Assembly (NCBI GenBank): GCA_902702965.1
Contig: CACRXP010000037.1
Location: 1,707,938 to 1,771,937 of the forward strand
Source of the DNA: Spirometra erinaceieuropaei
Taxonomy: Eukaryota; Platyhelminthes; Cestoda; Diphyllobothriidea; Diphyllobothriidae
Length of the DNA: 64,000 nt
Direction: 5' to 3'
Positions 11,127-22,599 of this stretch are shown piece by piece. Each line of letters begins with the position of its first letter. Position 1 is the stretch's first letter. The notes beneath the pieces were generated by a model, which was not told where the DNA came from, made no database searches, and saw only the letters and a program-made list of their open reading frames with translations. The position numbers and the translations under genes were made by a program.

Positions 11127-11451
11127 AACACTTAAGTACTCAACAGAACTCCAAGAACGGAAGTCTGGGATTTCGCTGTAAACCAGACGATATATGTAAT
11201 AACACCCAAGAATAACAAATTATTGCGAAACTCATAAAAAATTGAGATTAGAAAGACGGAATAAAACCGCAAGAGCATGGAAAAGCCATGGAAATGAGAA
11301 TAAAACAAGGACACCATATATAGCGTTGGCGAACACTTGAAATTGAGTTAACATGCTTTTCCCCGCAATTCCCCTAAGATTTTTTGTAATTTAGCATTAA
11401 TTAGCCTTTTCAGCGTGATACATGCTGGCTTTTTTCATTATTTTTTGCTAG

Positions 11452-11725
11452 GACTATGATTATGCGTAAAACGTTTGGGCGCTGTTTACGTCGCACGCGC
11501 TTTCACATTGAAGAAATTACGCTGAAGGAACGCCGTCGAACAAAGCCTAAGTATTTGGCCGATGTCCAGATGGATAAGGCTTTGAGTGCTGGCACATCCT
11601 GCAACAAGTCCCTTGCCGTGTTCTACGAACAATTGCAGCGTCTATTCCAGACTTGTCTGCCGTCCGAGAAGGGGGCAATAGACCAACTACTAAACTGCCG
11701 CCAAGAAAACGCCGAAACGTATTGA
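11452..11725 (+). CDS. Possible exon of an unknown gene, with an overlapping second frame
   Basis: A polypyrimidine tract and TTTTTTGCTAG acceptor end at 11451. The following frame stays open for 89 codons from the ATG at 11456 to a TGA at 11723. The peptide is basic at its start (MIMRKTFGRCLRRTRFHIEE) and ordinary in composition afterwards. A second frame becomes open at about 11695 and runs to 11908, with ordinary protein-like content (DAYPSSAAEHLARVALYHF), so the pair could be a frameshifted pseudogene or an exon plus intron. I do not recognise the protein. Confidence 0.3.
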
Positions 11726-12206
11726 AAATTTTTCGAGTTATCCTAGCAAAACTTACGACGCATACCCTTCATCGGCGGCTGAGCATCTAGCTAGGGTGGC
11801 ACTGTATCACTTTAAGGGGGGCTTGGTTCCCAAGAAGTTTCTCATTAATTGCGGATCTAGTTGTCTGGCGATTTGGACGATGTCAATTAACGAGCTCCCC
11901 GCATACTTTATATAGACCCTAGTGTGCCAGATAACCGACCTTCCATAAAATCGTGGACGCACACGCCTGGTTATCGGCAGCAGAGAGAACCTCGTCGGCA
12001 GGCTGGACACCCACGAGCGACGCAACAGTTTAATCATCGCGGCCGAGAAACCACATACCGCCCCTCGGACCAGTGGCCAAAGGACAAGGCGTTCGGTCAA
12101 CGCCGAAAAGAGCGGACTTCCTCCTCTCTTAAGGCTAAAATTAGAGCGGCTAGACATATTATTTCAGTTTGCACTGATAATTTACATAATAGCCCCAGTT
12201 TTATTC

Positions 12207-12260
12207 AATAGAATAGGTTTATTATAGCGCCCCTTAGGCACTGTCAGTCGCCTATGATAC
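12207..12260 (-). repeat. Retroelement 3' tail with AATAG repeat (copy 1)
   Basis: AATAGAATAGG, then TTTATTATAGCGCCCCTTAG and GCACTGTCAG. The same block with a longer AATAG run lies at 32605-32660. Read on the minus strand it ends in a TATTC-type simple repeat, as in many non-LTR retroelements. The element body may extend toward 12960, where no protein is recognisable. Confidence 0.5.
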
Positions 12261-13037
12261 AGATCCACGCCATCCCCATTAAAGTCATCGTCGATGCGAA
12301 TACAGCAATTTCTTTATTTACACAAGATTGTCTTTGCCATAAATGAATGGGTCTTCTCGGCAGCAACGATGTATTATATCGTATGCTAACGACTGACGTC
12401 ACAGCTTTGTTTATCGAAGGTACGGTCCAACTTCCACTGCCTTCTTGCAAAATACTAAAGATCCCGCAATCGCCATTACAGCGAATGTGGCATAGAATGA
12501 CAGTTCGGTCGTCGATTCCGACGATGTTAATCGTGTCCTCCAAAACAAGATAAGGCCGGGAGGGTTAGTTGCGCGTGACTGCGTCCAAAGTGGATGTAGA
12601 GTTGCGCAGCATCTACCGAACTCTCTCTTCTCCACTACCCATCTGGATCAGATGTCAAAACGGAGTTAAAAAGGCCGCAGATGGGAGAGAGACAAGTGGA
12701 TGGCACGGTCGAGCCTGCAACTAGCGTTCCACTCCACACCCCCTGGTCCATATTGCAAATGACCAGGTTTGTGACCAACAACAACACCCCAACAGGGGTC
12801 AGAAGGGTTAGCATGATAACTGGGCAGTCATGTCCACCACCTGTATACACAGCGGGAATTCAAACGCATCCACCGGCAGGGAACCAGGGGTCAGGGGACT
12901 GTCAGCGCATAAGAGACTGCGAAGACAATGGTTGGCTGATATTGGCATAGCACGCGCCTTCGGATCTCTTGACGTCACTCTCCTTAGAATAGAAGTAAAT
13001 TCTTGAAATAAACTTGTCCATTCCGACTGCATATTTA

Positions 13038-13125
13038 TAACAGTAATAATAATAATCACTGCACTTAATGCCAGCTTACAGGCATTGTCAGAGAAGCGTC
13101 AAACACAAATCCGGCCAGCAGTGAA
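13038..13125 (-). repeat. Retroelement 3' tail with TAA repeat (copy 1)
   Basis: A TAATAATAATAATC run is followed by a block with TTAATGCC, TTACAGGC, TTGTCAG, GAAGCG and ATCCGGCCAGC. The same order of blocks occurs at 31866-31945. Read on the minus strand this is a 3' end with an ATT tail. No coding sequence was seen with it. Confidence 0.55.
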
Positions 13126-13190
13126 AGCAACTCCCGTCGGAAAGGAGTTTAAAATAAAGTTAGTGGTAGTTTTTTAAGTTTTGGAGGGTT

Positions 13191-13536
13191 TGTCGGAAGT
13201 ATTGTAGTCGACAAGATAAAGATTCCCAATCAAAAGTCAGGGAAGACGGTTTGAGTTGGACAAACTTTACTGCTTGGAAAGCGTGTACACAAAGGCTGTG
13301 TGGGCAGTCGCCGCAAGCGTGCTCCAAGCGAGCTGTTGTCTGTGTCCGCCTTCGAAGTGTTGTGTTAGCGCGTGTGTGTGCCCTTCGTTGTCTCCACTCG
13401 CCAGCCAATCAGAGTGGGGGCAGCGTTGATTGGCTTCGAGCACTCGCGCATCCCATCAGCGCATCGACAAGGAGTGTGAGGCGGACAGGAGGGTAGCGTG
13501 ACAAAGGCGGAGAGCGAGGAGACGCGAACTGCTACA
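13191..13536 (-). repeat. Gypsy 3' LTR (left copy)
   Basis: Begins TGTCGG and ends GCTACA on the plus strand, giving TG...CA termini. It is followed inward by a purine-rich tract on the minus strand. It matches 17278-17623 over its full length, with differences near 13201-13202, at an AAGCGAGC/AAGCAAGC site and at a TCGAAG/TCGAGG site. Confidence 0.95.
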
Positions 13537-13550
13537 GTACCCCCGGCTAG
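13537..13550 (-). promoter_or_regulatory. Polypurine tract of the Gypsy element
   Basis: On the minus strand, GCCGGGGGTAC lies directly before the 3' LTR. This is the expected place for plus-strand DNA priming. The tract is short and G-rich. Confidence 0.55.
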
Positions 13551-13592
13551 ACCGAAGGTGGCGCGTAGCGATACCGAAGGAACTGTTTATGT

Positions 13593-15059
13593 CTAAAAAA
13601 CATGAGTAACGAAACGGTCAGGAAAGTGAACATGGCGTCCACTACGGGTGATATATACAGGGGGCACAGGATTAGAGTGAGTATGGCTCGCGGTTACAGT
13701 GTTGTTTGTTGATGAAGGGGTAGTTGCAGTTGGGAGTTGTGGACATGAGGGCAGAGGAAGTATACGGGACGGTGGAATAGAGGGTCGGAGAGGCGGAGCA
13801 GGGGGTAGGGGACCATAGGGCTCATCCGTAGGAGTGTCCGAGATGGCAGCTTTGAGACGGTCCACGCTCACGACCTCCTCGCGAGTGCCGCGTTGGATGC
13901 GGAAGTTCTTCGTCCCACGAGAGATAACTCGGAAGGGGCCACCGTAGGGTGGTTCCAGGGGCCGGCGGACTCGATCACATCGGAGATAGACGTGAGAGCA
14001 CGTTGCCAAGTCCTTTTCGAGATAAGACGGAGAGGCGGAGGACCTGGGAGGAACCGGAGAAAGTGTCCGCAGGAATTGCCGGAGGCGATGCAGGAGGTTG
14101 GTGGGATCCTTAACTGCAACTCGCGGGGTTGGCGAGATCATCTGACCGGGAAGTCGGACGGTGGCACCGAACACGAGTTCAGCGGCAGAACAATCAAGGT
14201 CCGACTTGAGGGAGGAGCGAATGCCCAAGAGGACTAGGGGGAGATGGTCTGTCCAGTTCTCCGGATCGTCTGCGGCGCGTAGGGAGGCCTTCAGCTGACG
14301 GTGAAACCGCTCGACCATCCCGTTGGCTGCCGGATGATAGGCTGTAGTGCGGATGCGAGTACAGCCTAAAAAGGAGATTAAAGACTGGAAGAGGTGAGAT
14401 TCAAATTGGGCACCACGATCAGTCGTGATAATGGAGGGAGCACCGAAAATGGCAACCCAACGACTGAGGAAAGCCTTGACGACCGTTGGAGCTGCGACAT
14501 CAGGCAGTGGAATAGCTTCCGGCCACCGGGTGAATCGATCCACGCAGGTAAGGAGATAGGAGCAGCCATTGGACAGAGGCAGGGGGCCTACGATGTCCAG
14601 GTGGATATGACTGAACCGTGCGTCCGGAGTAGGCAAGGTGCCAATGGGAGTTTTGTTGTGCCGTCGGACTTTATTCCGTTGACAGCCGAGACACGCCCGT
14701 GTCCATGCTTTCAGGTCCTTGTGCATTCCAGGCCAGACGAAGCGGTCGGAAACCAGCTTGTCGGTTGCTCGACTCCCAGGGTGAGACATACTGTGCAGGG
14801 AGGAGAAAACTTTGCGGCGGAGAGATGGTGGCACAAATGGACGATGAGATGGGGTGGATACGTCGCATAGAATAGTGCCGTTGCCAGTTGTCAGTGGTAG
14901 CTCCTGAAGATGGAGTCCGGAAACATCCTCATCACAGGGTGGACCGACACGGCGTTGTTCAGCGGCCATCTCAGCGAGGTCTATCCCCGGGTGAAAGCTG
15001 AAGATGAGCAATAGAGGGCCTTGAGAGTGCGTCAGCCACCTCATTCCGTGACCCGTCAA
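13593..15059 (-). CDS. Gypsy integrase region
   Basis: An open frame of 488 codons. It contains the HHCC zinc-binding segment (H-x3-H in SMSHPGSRATDKL, then CLGCQRNK), followed by the DDE core: HLDIVGPLP (first Asp), TTDRGAQFE (second Asp) and NGMVERFHRQLK (Glu). A chromo-like or GPY-like end (PPYGGPFRVISR) and a Pro/Ser-rich tail follow. The first 20 codons overlap the end of the RNase H frame, and natural reading enters by a frameshift near 15000 (SPGIDLAEM), so the ATG-like start is not authentic. Integrase inserts the element's DNA into the genome. All catalytic residues I can name are present. Confidence 0.85.
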   Translation of the reverse strand: MTGHGMRWLTHSQGPLLLIFSFHPGIDLAEMAAEQRRVGPPCDEDVSGLHLQELPLTTGNGTILCDVSTPSHRPFVPPSLRRKVFSSLHSMSHPGSRATDKLVSDRFVWPGMHKDLKAWTRACLGCQRNKVRRHNKTPIGTLPTPDARFSHIHLDIVGPLPLSNGCSYLLTCVDRFTRWPEAIPLPDVAAPTVVKAFLSRWVAIFGAPSIITTDRGAQFESHLFQSLISFLGCTRIRTTAYHPAANGMVERFHRQLKASLRAADDPENWTDHLPLVLLGIRSSLKSDLDCSAAELVFGATVRLPGQMISPTPRVAVKDPTNLLHRLRQFLRTLSPVPPRSSASPSYLEKDLATCSHVYLRCDRVRRPLEPPYGGPFRVISRGTKNFRIQRGTREEVVSVDRLKAAISDTPTDEPYGPLPPAPPLRPSIPPSRILPLPSCPQLPTATTPSSTNNTVTASHTHSNPVPPVYITRSGRHVHFPDRFVTHVF

Positions 15060-15387
15060 TATGGCGGATGTCTGAAGTGAACTGCGGAATGTAGTCCAGG
15101 TGACGGATCTCCCGGGGGCTTAGCTTGTCAGAGTGAGAATGTATTGCAAATCTGAGTGGCTTATGATCAGTGAAAATTGTGAACTCTCGACCTTCGAGTA
15201 AATGCCGGAAGTGCCTTACGGCAAGATAAGCGGCGAGAAGTTCACGTCCGAATGTGCTGTAGCGGGTTTCGGCTTTGGATAGTTTCTTGGAGAAGAAAGC
15301 CAAAGGCACGGTAGAATCCGGCAGACTTTGTTGAAGGACCGCGCCAACAGCAACATTGGAGGCATCGACCATCAGATATGGGTGCAT
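14971..15387 (-). CDS. Gypsy RNase H region
   Basis: The frame contains [15 protein letters not shown] (first catalytic Asp), [15 protein letters not shown] (Glu), FTDHKPL (Asp) and [11 protein letters not shown] (last Asp), the standard order for a Gypsy RNase H that degrades the RNA of the RNA-DNA hybrid. It is joined to the RT by a frameshift near 15385 and to the integrase by one near 15000, so the polyprotein is broken on both sides. Confidence 0.85.
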   Translation of the reverse strand: MHPYLMVDASNVAVGAVLQQSLPDSTVPLAFFSKKLSKAETRYSTFGRELLAAYLAVRHFRHLLEGREFTIFTDHKPLRFAIHSHSDKLSPREIRHLDYIPQFTSDIRHIDGSRNEVADALSRPSIAHLQLSPGDRPR

Positions 15388-16687
15388 CAGCGTGAAAGTG
15401 AGTCAGGAGGGTGGCGTCAGCCAGAAGGGCTTTTACCTGCTCAAATGACGTGAGTGCTGCTGGTGTAAGTTCAAAGGTGCGCTTAGAACCTGAGAGGAGA
15501 TTGGTCAGAGGTAGGATGGTGTCGGCACAGTTTGGGAGAAACCGGCGATAAAAGTTCACCATACCAAGAAACCGTTGCAACTGACGCTTCGAGGTAGGGG
15601 GTGGAAAGTCCCGAATGGCGGCAACCTTTGAGGGAAGAGGCCGAATGCCGTGGGAGTCGACCAGATGACTGAGAAATTCTAGGGAGGGCACACCGAAGAC
15701 GCACTTTGACGGGTTAAGAACAACGCCAAATTGTTGAAGGCGGTCAAACACCGTTGCCAGATGCTCCATGTGTTCTTCGGCGGTGGAGCTGGCTACCAGA
15801 AGGTCGTCGATATAGGCGTAGACAAATGGTAGGCCGCGAAGCACTCTGTCTACAAACCTTTGGAAGGTCAGGGAGGCGTTGCGAAGTCCAAACGGCATGC
15901 GCAGGAACTCAAAGAGGCCAAAGGGGGTGGTAACGGCCGTCTTCGAAACGTCCTCCGGGGCTATGGGAATTTGGTGGAAAGCACGGACCAGATCGATCTT
16001 CGAGAATACAGACTTGCCGAATAGGGCACCGGCAAAATCCTGAAGATGTGGGACAGGGTAGCGGTCCGGGACAGTAACGTTGTTCAGGGCCCTGTAATCA
16101 CCGCAGGGGCGCCAGTCACCAGTGGCGGCCTTTGGAACCATGTGGAGGGGTGAGGCCCATGGGCTTTCAGACTGACGGATGATGCCCATTTGAAGCATAT
16201 GCTCGAATTCGGCCTTGGCGGCAGCAAGACGTGTAGGCGCGAGACGGCGGGGGCGAGAAAACACGGGAGGGCCAGTGGTCCGAATGTGGTGAACAACGTC
16301 ATGTGGTGGAATAGAAACGTTGAAGTTGGGGCGAGTGAGGCCGGGGTATTTGGCGAGGAGTTGCCGAAATGGATTCTCGGGTTCATGGTCCAAGACGGCA
16401 AGATGACGGGAAGCGTCAGAGGAGGAGATACCCCGGACAGTGAGGTTGGTGGTCTTGTCGTGTAGACGTGACTGACGGCAGTCGACCAGAAGATCGAAAG
16501 CGGCGAGGAAATCTGCACCGAGAATTGCACAGGGGATGTCAGCAACGACAAGGGAAGAGACGCCGGAGACCGATGTCCAGAGAGAGGGAGCAGGTGCCAA
16601 ATGTGGTAATCGGCGATGTGTTGACGGCCTGTAGGAAAAGACCGGGATTGGGGCACCGACGATCAGCTGGTGTGGGTGGAATGACAC
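15242..16687 (-). CDS. Gypsy protease end and reverse transcriptase
   Basis: The early part (from about 16565) continues the protease with [18 protein letters not shown]. The RT follows: [37 protein letters not shown] (first catalytic Asp), [13 protein letters not shown], and [10 protein letters not shown] (catalytic Asp pair). The thumb and connection regions read [12 protein letters not shown] and [12 protein letters not shown]. The last residues of this frame are out of register, the true reading passing into the RNase H frame. The RT copies the element RNA into DNA in cytoplasmic particles. Confidence 0.88.
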   Translation of the reverse strand: MSFHPHQLIVGAPIPVFSYRPSTHRRLPHLAPAPSLWTSVSGVSSLVVADIPCAILGADFLAAFDLLVDCRQSRLHDKTTNLTVRGISSSDASRHLAVLDHEPENPFRQLLAKYPGLTRPNFNVSIPPHDVVHHIRTTGPPVFSRPRRLAPTRLAAAKAEFEHMLQMGIIRQSESPWASPLHMVPKAATGDWRPCGDYRALNNVTVPDRYPVPHLQDFAGALFGKSVFSKIDLVRAFHQIPIAPEDVSKTAVTTPFGLFEFLRMPFGLRNASLTFQRFVDRVLRGLPFVYAYIDDLLVASSTAEEHMEHLATVFDRLQQFGVVLNPSKCVFGVPSLEFLSHLVDSHGIRPLPSKVAAIRDFPPPTSKRQLQRFLGMVNFYRRFLPNCADTILPLTNLLSGSKRTFELTPAALTSFEQVKALLADATLLTHFHADAPISDGRCLQCCCWRGPSTKSAGFYRAFGFLLQETIQSRNPLQHIRT

Positions 16688-17213
16688 TTAGCTGGGCACC
16701 AGTGTCAACAAAGAAACGTCTGCCACTCCTGGTGTCGCGGACGTAAAATGTGTGACCAGGGTTAGAGCTGTCGGAAAGATTGGTTGCACTGACCTTCCGG
16801 CTGACCGGTTTTACCCGTGTGTTCTGCTTGAAAGTGAAGGAGCAAGGAGAGACGCAGCGACGATCTTTAGCGCCGAAAGTAGTGTGGTACCAGCAGGTGG
16901 CAGCTGCGTTTGGACTGGCTGAATGAGAAGACTGGACATGCGGGGTGGACGGCTGCGGTTGGCTCCGAGATGAGGCAGAAACTGTGGGCTTCTGGAGAGC
17001 GGCTATATCATCGGCCAGCTTGTTGAGCTCGATCTCTAACTGCGAAACGAGAGACGCAGGAGGATTTGAGGGAGTTGAGAGTGCTGAAATAGACGGCTTG
17101 GAAAAACCGTGCATCTCCATAAGCCGATCGGCCATTTGAGCAAGTTGCGTGGCCGAAAGAATGCCGAAGGCGGGTGCCAAAATATGCTGCACTTCCGGTG
17201 GAAAATTGTCCAT
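16539..17213 (-). pseudogene. Gypsy gag remnant and protease start
   Basis: From the ATG at 17213 the frame reads PPEVQHILAPAFG, the end of a CsRn1-type capsid, then a Ser/Pro-rich linker, the CHCC box CWYHTTFGAKDRRCVSPC, and the protease motif [12 protein letters not shown]. The frame leaves register near 16560, where the 15242-16687 frame takes over. Only about 65 bases lie between the primer site and this point, so most of the gag coding region is missing. The open frame extending to 17495 through the LTR is not part of the protein. Confidence 0.8.
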
Positions 17214-17262
17214 GATCAACACCTGACTTTGTCGTAAATTAGGAAGAACGATTGCTGTTCGC

Positions 17263-17277
17263 AAAGGGGTCACCAAT
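17263..17277 (-). promoter_or_regulatory. Primer binding site (tRNA-Trp type)
   Basis: On the minus strand, directly inside the 5' LTR after two bases, TGGTGACCCC matches the complement of the tRNA-Trp 3' end (GGGGTCACCA); the match ends after ten bases. Confidence 0.7.
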
Positions 17278-17623
17278 TGTCGGAAGTGGTGTAGTCGACA
17301 AGATAAAGATTCCCAATCAAAAGTCAGGGAAGACGGTTTGAGTTGGACAAACTTTACTGCTTGGAAAGCGTGTACACAAAGGCTGTGTGGGCAGTCGCCG
17401 CAAGCGTGCTCCAAGCAAGCTGTTGTCTGTGTCCGCCTTCGAGGTGTTGTGTTAGCGCGTGTGTGTGCCCTTCGTTGTCTCCACTCGCCAGCCAATCAGA
17501 GTGGGGGCAGCGTTGATTGGCTTCGAGCACTCGCGCATCCCATCAGCGCATCGACAAGGAGTGTGAGGCGGACAGGAGGGTAGCGTGACAAAGGCGGAGA
17601 GCGAGGAGACGCGAACTGCTACA
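17278..17623 (-). repeat. Gypsy 5' LTR (right copy)
   Basis: Full-length partner of 13191-13536. It bears the element's presumed promoter on the minus strand. GGTT follows at 17624, matching the four bases before the left LTR. Confidence 0.95.
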
Positions 17624-17627
17624 GGTT

Positions 17628-18179
17628 CAGGAGAAAAAACTGCTGACCACAAAATGCGGACAGTCAAGGAGGGCAGGGGTAGCATTTTATTGAATATTAT
17701 CCGTAGCCAATTCCTTTCATGAAGTTGGAACTGGCCCGAAAAGAAGCGCCAAAGAACGGTTGCCGCTGTTGACTAGAGAAATTTTCCCTGGTGAGACCGG
17801 CCATAGAAATCAGACACCATAAAGAACGTCGCTACGGTGTAGTCGATAGGTGGATTCAGCACCCAAAGTTTGTGTGTTTTTCTGAGTGCGAAAATCGAAC
17901 AATTGTTCTCTTAAGCAACGGATAATTTTGCAGAACTTTCAGATTCCTGGGTAGTTTATTCAAATAACAATTGTATTTACAGAAATGAACCGACGATATT
18001 GAACGGTACGTGCCAGAAGAAATAAAAGATCACACAATGACTGTTACGTCGGCCTTAAAGTAGTGAGTTGGTTAAAGGTACGATTATCTAAAAGCCTAAA
18101 TAGCAAAAATAGACTTTTTTGTAATCTACGAAACAATAAAGGTTCAGGGCCCGTAAGCCGGCAACGTTCCTGGTACGAC
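17628..18179. other. Spacer without a recognised gene
   Basis: Anonymous sequence, AT-rich toward the right. No RNA gene or element recognised. Confidence 0.4.
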
Positions 18180-19900
18180 AAATTCCGGTGTTCCGTGGTT
18201 TAAACTCTCTTGTTGAAAAAATGTTGAACGGATTCTATTTTCTTCCGCACAGTAGTATGCAAGAGAATAACTAAGAACGAACAGTATTCCAAGCCAGGTC
18301 TAACGTGCATGTTATAAAGGCGCATTCTAATATCGCCGGCTTTAAAGTTTTGTATGATAAACCCGGTTGTTCTACGTGCCTTGAAGACTATCAGGACGCA
18401 GTGCTTCGATGGACTGAGACTCCTGGAGTATGATACACCCAGATCCCTAATAACCCCAGGCACATTTATGGCGTGACCGTCAATGCTTAGGTGAGGTTGG
18501 CGGTCGTCACAAACCACTATGACTGAACATTTATGCCAAGAAATAGAAAGGCGCCATGTGCGGCACCAATGGGCGAAAACCTGTAGGTCGATCTACAGGA
18601 GCTCAAGCACGATGTCACGATCTGCCAGCTTGTACCCTTATGCAACTTTCAGATCATCAGTATGCATTAAGGGCTTACCGTTTTGAAATAAATCTGGTAC
18701 ATCGTTAACAAAAAGGCCAAATAATAGCGAGTCGAGTACAGTACTCTAAATGATTCCTTTTCTAACACATGTGGGGTTGGGGATAGCATTGGAAATTCTA
18801 AATCGTTGTGTACGAGCGCCGAGGTAAGAGGATATAACATTCAGCAGTTTGCCACCTATGCCGAAAGCGGACGGTTTCAAGAGAATAAGAGGATAGTCAA
18901 CACGATCAGAAGCCTTAGTGAAATAGAAATAGTCTGTGTAAAGTGCAAAGCCACTGTCCCTAGATCGGAGAACATGATCAAAGAAAGAGAGTTGGCAGGT
19001 GTCACAAGACAGAGCATTAAGGAATCCATGCTGAGGAACACTCAGTAGGCTATTCTCTGTTTAGTGACACATCGTTTTGCCTTTGATCAATGTCTATAGG
19101 ATCCGCGAAACAGCGGGGAGGGTGTTTTTTGGCCAAAAGTCATCAAATGACGTAGATTGGCCATGCTTAGGAATGGGCAAAATGTGTGATTTCTTCCACA
19201 AGGTAGAATGAGTTTCACTTTCACGAGCGAGATTAAATAACGCGCATAAGAAGGATGGGAAAATCCTATTTGCGTCGGCTTCTAAAATGCTTACTGGGAC
19301 ACCATCAGTTCCAGGGCTATGAGATTCAAGAAAACCGCAAATCGCAACAGTAACATCCCACAGAATGAAAGTCATAGTTTCGAGAACCGTCCCGGTTAAT
19401 GCCTGGATGGTCGGAAGCGGAGTGGTCGAGTCTTCAATAAACGTTTAAGACAGAAAAGCATTGAAGCTATCAGCGGTTAGCTGGGCATCAGCTCTAGGGT
19501 TCCCAAAAGCGTCTCGGAGGGTCGGTTGATGGGTCTTTCTGTGAGTTCGTACTTTTCGGGAGAAAAGTTTTGAGACATTTAACGAACGATTTTCAGTGGA
19601 TTGGACCCCTTCTGCTAGCCGTCTATTATCCGTAAAATCTCTTAGCCCGCTCAAAAATATCACAAATCAAGGGCAGAACGGAAACGTCGTCTGAAGATGG
19701 AATTGTGGAGAAACGTTGCGCATCCTGCGGCGAAATGGTAAGGGTAGGAAAACCTCATTCCCGACATTATTTTCTTACGGGGGACAAAATGAGAAATAAG
19801 CGAATCCGAAATTTTGTGCAGTTTAGCAGCGCAAACATCTATTTCCGAACTTAGTAAGACATCAGTTCAATGGTAGGAATTAAGGTGTGTTAATAGTTTG
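18180..19900 (-). pseudogene. Jockey-superfamily LINE relic (RT region)
   Basis: Minus-strand readings in several frames give, in order: a decayed linker (19445-19900), the early RT motif SPGTDGVPVSILEADANRIF and KKSHILPIPKHG (19094-19375), HTDDLKVA near 18650-18680 in the place of the FADDLKV active site, and the thumb GVIRDLGVSYSRSLSPSKH with RPGLEYCSF (18200-18517). It belongs to the same family as the pieces at 25201-27180 and 38940-40180. Stops and frameshifts are numerous, and the FADD Phe/Ala are replaced by His/Thr. Confidence 0.75.
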
Positions 19901-22599
19901 GTCGAGCGAGCTGATCGGAAATGGCGCGTTCCTTCCTAGTCAATAGTGCGTGTATCAAAAGTTCGTCTTAAGTCAAAAACAGTCTCAAAGGGCATTATAA
20001 TAGCTTAAATTGGAGAAAGACCGAGTTATACATTATGGAGATTCATGCGTCGTGGTAAGTGGTTTTGGGATCAAAAATATTCTAGAGTAGTCACTGACGC
20101 TGGGGAATGTTGATCTCGGCCGAAGGTAGAATCGGCTGCGAGTAGCGATATTTAGTATTCGCTTAATTCGCAGATCATGAGTTGCTTAAATCCGGTCGCA
20201 TCGTTTGTGTGTGATCCGACTGACTAATCAGAGTCAGTTGGACTGATAGCTGAAGATGGTGGATATGGATTATCTGCAGGAAACTTTCAGCGGTCAGTAT
20301 TTTTCAAGGGTATCAAAAATTATGTTGCCTCAGCCACCATCTTGTCTTTACAAATATGATATTGCAGGTGAATTTATTTGCTGTCTTCTTTAGTCTTTCC
20401 GGCGGCTGATCTGTATACGCATATTGAAGGTATGTTAGAATTTATTTCTGAGAAGGTTTCGTGCCTGATAGGTCACTTAGGGAAAACTAGAGGAAAATAA
20501 AGAAGAGAATTTGTGTATTTCTGGTAGACTGTTGTAATTTTTCGTTCACTTTATGATTAAGTCTTTTTATGTTTGCAATTTCATGTTATGCCAGCGGCTA
20601 CCACCACCAGATCCTTTTCGGTCCGAATTCCAAGCTAAAGAACTGACTTGAAAATGACCTTGACTTATTGAAAAAAAATGTGTGTATATTGAAATTTGTT
20701 AGACAATTCATGGTTTTGTTTCAAATTCTTTTAAGTTCTTAGTGCAACAGGAGCTTAATCATTATAGTTTTCTGGATTTTTGAATTTGTATGACGCCTGT
20801 GGAATTTCTAGTGTTCCGGAGGGACGGTTGTATTTTGTTACTTTACTCATCTTTAGTATATTCGTGTCATATGTAATTCCGAAAAAGAAATTGAGACGAT
20901 TTTAAAGCCACCCGAATCAGGTATCGATTTCCTTATCACATGCGGGTAGTCCATTATACAACGAGACTGTAAACTAGCATTCATGCTTAACTACGCGCTC
21001 GTTCGGGCGATGCCTGTTGAATTCGAAGAGGATGCCGTTTGCATTGCTGTTTCGGCGTTATTTCCCCTACCATTGATTGACGCAGATGCTGCTCTTCCCT
21101 CGACTTCTACCACGACGCTTTTGGGTTTCAATAAAGGGTTTTCCTGGACTGTAATTTAAGAACTCCAAGTATTACTTGTTCGGCTGGAAACCCACATAAT
21201 CTTACAATTCTCCGTGTAGATTGCTGGCTATTAAAAATTGGTATTTATTACTGTACTAGTGCACATCACTCTATTTAGCGTTTCACTCTTCGTTAGGTTC
21301 TAAGGGAAGTGTAATCGATCGCAGTGAATTTGTGCCGTCTGGGGTGTAAGTGTACACAGAGCACCACATAATTCACGGCCTAATCTCATTATGGAGAAGA
21401 TAAAGGACTCCAGTAGGAGGCTTTTATTTAGTGAAAATGTTTGCTGGTGGTCAGAACTTCCTATACGCTGCCGGCCGTGGACCCGCCCACGCGCCCGTTC
21501 ATCATGGTTTTGTGGGTGAGAATAGATAAGCGTCACGTGAGAGTCAGTCAACGTTAGCTAGGCCATCTGCTTTGGCGATGACCGGGTTTGTGGGCCACTG
21601 TTATTGGAAGTTCTAGATGCTGAATGCGAGCATTTTCCGGCTGCTCACCACTTCCGGCGCGGAGGAGGCGCCCGAGACAAAAAGCACGTGTGCGCTCAAG
21701 TCGCTACCTGCTCCTTCGCCTCGCCAACATTATGACTGTTTGTGCGTTCAGCCAGAAAATTTTATTATTGCATCTATCGTCCATCATTTATTTAATTAGC
21801 CGATTCCAGTTTGCGTATGTCCGACGATGGTGAACGTCTTGACCTCTCACAAATTCTCGTCAACATGGCTATCACCTCCCCCGCACAAGTGCTATCTATC
21901 ATAAAAGACAGAGCTTTCTCTTCAAAAATTCGGAAGTTACATTCATTTTATGTCTCTTTAGGTTGATTATTCCGATAGATGTTTAACTGTTTGCTCAACT
22001 TTAATTGTCGTCGCTTTGTGTTGTTGACAACACCAATACTCGGACGCTCAACCCACCAGTTGTCATTATTATAAACACTGTGACCGCCGTACATTCCTTC
22101 GTTTTAGCTTCGCAACTCATCTGGGAATATTTTTTAGATTTACATCACCTACCCGGCCGCCCAATAAGACTATTGTTATTATTATCATTGCTATCTAAAT
22201 GCGATTAATTTCCAGCTTCTGAAAGTTCGCTTGAATGAAGTCTCTGTTTGGTCGCTGAAAAACTCTCTTCTGCTTGATTATCCCAAATCAGTCCAGTGTG
22301 TTTTGGGTGCGATCTTCTCCTATTCAAGAATTCTTTGGGATTTATTTCAACAGAGTATCAACCGTCCGGGTATTACCGTATCTCCCAACGTCGCATTCAC
22401 CCTTGATGTCCATGTTCCATACATTAAAATTTATAAACTCACTTTAGGGTAGACTTAGTGTGCATCACCTTGCGCAGAGCTTTCTAAAGTGTCCCACATA
22501 AACGTGTCTTTCACGACCTGAGTGACCCTGGCATCAAATGGAAGCCCCGAACTGGATAAGGGCATTTCTGCTTGGTCAAAAGAACGCCTCTATATCTAA
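19901..22599. other. AT-rich stretch without a recognised gene
   Basis: About 2.7 kb of mostly T-rich sequence on the plus strand, with polypyrimidine runs. Short open frames (21300-21551, 21617-21833, 22005-22208, 22231-22452) show no recognisable motif. It could be intronic or intergenic. Confidence 0.45.

Larger units (their letters stand above)
13191..17623 (-). mobile_element. CsRn1-like Ty3/Gypsy LTR retrotransposon
   Basis: Two 346-base LTRs (13191-13536 and 17278-17623) bound an internal region of 3741 bases carrying gag remnant, protease, reverse transcriptase, RNase H and integrase on the minus strand. A GGTT target duplication flanks the element (13187-13190 and 17624-17627). The primer site is complementary to the 3' end of tRNA-Trp and the gag has the C-x2-H-x9-C-x3-C box, both typical of the CsRn1 clade first described in liver flukes. 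The LTRs differ at 4 of 346 positions by eye, so the insertion is young, yet gag is mostly deleted and three frameshifts interrupt pol. It cannot be autonomous. Confidence 0.9.

Noticed and set aside
13893..14870. Plus-strand open frames opposite the Gypsy integrase
   Set aside because: They are the complementary shadow of a strongly supported integrase reading.
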